A stretch of DNA of 64,000 bases from Mnemiopsis leidyi (lineage: Eukaryota; Ctenophora; Tentaculata; Lobata; Bolinopsidae), in assembly GCA_000226015.1 (NCBI GenBank), contig JH156524.1:107112-171111 (forward strand), written 5' to 3'. Under the pieces are notes generated by a model, which saw nothing but the letters and a program-made list of their open reading frames with translations, was not told the DNA's origin and made no database searches. The first letter of the stretch is position 1. Every line of letters begins with the position of its first letter. The position numbers and the translations under genes were made by a program. Shown here one piece after another: positions 62,668 to 64,000 of the stretch.

Positions 62668-63855
62668 TTAACATTGTTTCGCACTTTTAACATCATGATC
62701 GGCATATCTAAATGGAGATGAAAGTGAGTAATGATCACTCTGAGGTTCTGACCCCAACTGATTCTCTACCACACTTGGTTGCTGATGATGGTTGCCAAGC
62801 GAACTTCGATAGTACCGGCGTCTTGGTAGCACATCCTGCACCTGACAACAGTTGCTAGGCGACCCTGCTCCCTGAGAATGGTTGCTAGGCGACCCTGCCG
62901 CCTGAGAATGGTTGCCAGGCGACCCTGCCGCCTGAGAATGGTTGCCAGGCGAACCGGCTCCCTGACAACGGTTACTGGGTGACTCAACCGCCTGATTACG
63001 CTTGCTAGATTTCACGTTGAGTTCCACAATCGATTTCCTTGCTGCCCTGTTATCAATTTCTGGAGATACGGCAGGGATGAGAGGGGAAGTCTTGGAAGAT
63101 AGAGTTTTGTTGCGACAGTACTCCATGAAGTTCTTGTTGGTGACAATGTAGACTACTGGATTACAGAGAGTGTTCAGTAGCGAGGATGTACACTGAAAAT
63201 GTATATTTGTAGTATTGTGTAGACAATACATTATACATTATACACAGTACATTACATGTTGTAAAAAGCACATATCTTTTTCAAAATAGAAAGTGATTCA
63301 GTGGGAAAAACACTGAAAGTGAAAGTAGTTAAGAACACTGAATTTAGGTAGAAGTAGTTACAATGAATGATAAAGTGAGAGTAGTTACTACCTGAACGGT
63401 CCATACAGTGGGGTGTATGAGGTGTCCTCCTCCCTTCAAGTTCCCAACTATACTTGTCACCACACCTGGTCCCACTGAGATGATAAACAAACCTGAAAAT
63501 GTTTTAAGTGGAATAGTTATACTGTGTAATCTGTATATAACAGTAGGCAATTTTTCACTTTCTTTAAGAGCCTTTTATAGATCAGTTTCGTTAATAAAAA
63601 ACAAAGTTTCACATGAAATTCTTTTTTGGGGTCTATCAACAGAAGATGTAATTATCGCCTAACGTACCCACAACTATAGATACAGTTAGAGGAGCCCTCC
63701 AGAAAGGCACCCCAGCAGCCCTCCTTCTGCTATACTCCTTAGCTTCCTTCAGTATCACCACGTAGAGACACGTGACCACAGATAGTGGCAGAAGAGTGTA
63801 GACACACGCTGTAACTACAGCAAGAGTTCCGTTACCATGTGCCGCCGGCGTGTAC
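62668..63855 (-). CDS. Class A (rhodopsin-like) GPCR, last three exons
   Basis: Exons: 63668-63855, 63392-63492 and 62668-63192, with matching phases, read right to left. The first gives TM5 (VVTACVYTLLPLSVVTCLYV), a basic third inner loop (EYSRRRAAGVPFWR) and the start of TM6. The second completes TM6 (LFIISVGPGVV, with the conserved Pro but Ser instead of Cys-Trp) and the outer loop. The third opens with TM7, holding NPVVY of the NPxxY motif, then helix 8 and a tail of about 150 residues. The tail contains a ten-residue repeat (AGSPGNHSQA) and basic clusters. The DRY part lies beyond the right edge, so the ligand class cannot be judged. Confidence 0.85.
62839..62990 (-). repeat. 30-bp coding tandem repeat in the GPCR tail, five copies
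   Basis: Units such as CCTGAGAATGGTTGCCAGGC followed by GACCCTGCCG encode AGSPGNHSQA-like decapeptides, with Ser-Pro and several Asn/His/Gln. The copies at 62905-62965 are nearly identical. The DNA unit also contains GTTGCCAGGCGAC, close to an X-box. Confidence 0.9.
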
Positions 63856-64000
63856 CTAGCAACACGAGTGTTAGTGTTACCGGCGTGTACCTAGCGGCAG
63901 GAGTGTTATATTCCGGCGTGTACCTAGAACAGGAGTGTTAGTGTTACCGGCGTGTACCTAGCAACATGAGTGTTAGTGTTACCGGCGTGTACCTAGTAAC
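63846..64000. repeat. 35-bp minisatellite at the acceptor of the GPCR TM5 exon
   Basis: GTGTACCTAGCAACACGAGT followed by GTTAGTGTTACCGGC repeats five times (one copy shortened) and runs off the right edge. On the minus strand every unit contains TTGCTAG|GTACACGCCGG, that is, the acceptor and first bases of the TM5 exon. Confidence 0.9.

Overview
The window is animal (metazoan) nuclear DNA, probably from a marine or other non-vertebrate animal. The support is direct: AT-rich sequence, many GT-AG introns, a DEG/ENaC channel, a class A GPCR, tRNA-derived SINEs, a decayed LINE and several minisatellites. I cannot name the species. There are two runs of N (441-451 and 40916-40925), both beside sequence that looks misassembled.

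Layout, left to right. (1) A minus-strand gene runs from 11472 to beyond the left edge. It has at least nine exons and encodes a Tyr/Ser/Arg-rich protein with acidic repeats and a long Lys/Glu/Ala repeat helix. (2) A plus-strand DEG/ENaC channel at about 14558-16709 carries a very long acidic insert with a furin-like site in its extracellular loop. (3) About 10 kb follow without a recognisable gene. (4) A plus-strand gene of 11 exons (26780-34035, 765 codons) encodes a Tyr/Arg/Gly-rich then acidic/Ala-Pro-rich protein; every exon phase closes. (5) About 17 kb of intergenic DNA holds a LINE end, a SINE cut by a gap, a near-perfect hairpin and minisatellites. (6) A plus-strand gene (51391-54817) encodes a long charged-helix protein with two alternative last exons. 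(7) A small plus-strand gene encodes 127 residues (60051-60434). (8) The last three exons of a minus-strand class A GPCR (62668-63855) end the window, with the 5' part off the right edge.

The genes at 26780 and 51391 share a homologous last exon and a short motif, G-K-L-(N/D/K)-x-x-x-(F/N). The gene at the left edge ends, within the window, in a related peptide. I infer that these three are dispersed members of one cytoskeletal or filament-like family with Tyr/Ser/Arg-rich heads and charged tails. I could not name the family. RFX X-box-like motifs occur in the introns of the first gene and over the start codon of the second, which hints at, but does not prove, a link with cilia.

The most unusual pattern is that in three unrelated genes a tandem repeat sits exactly across a splice junction (32 bp, 37 bp and 35 bp periods). 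The splice site is therefore copied many times, and in each case I could test, only one copy keeps the reading frame open.
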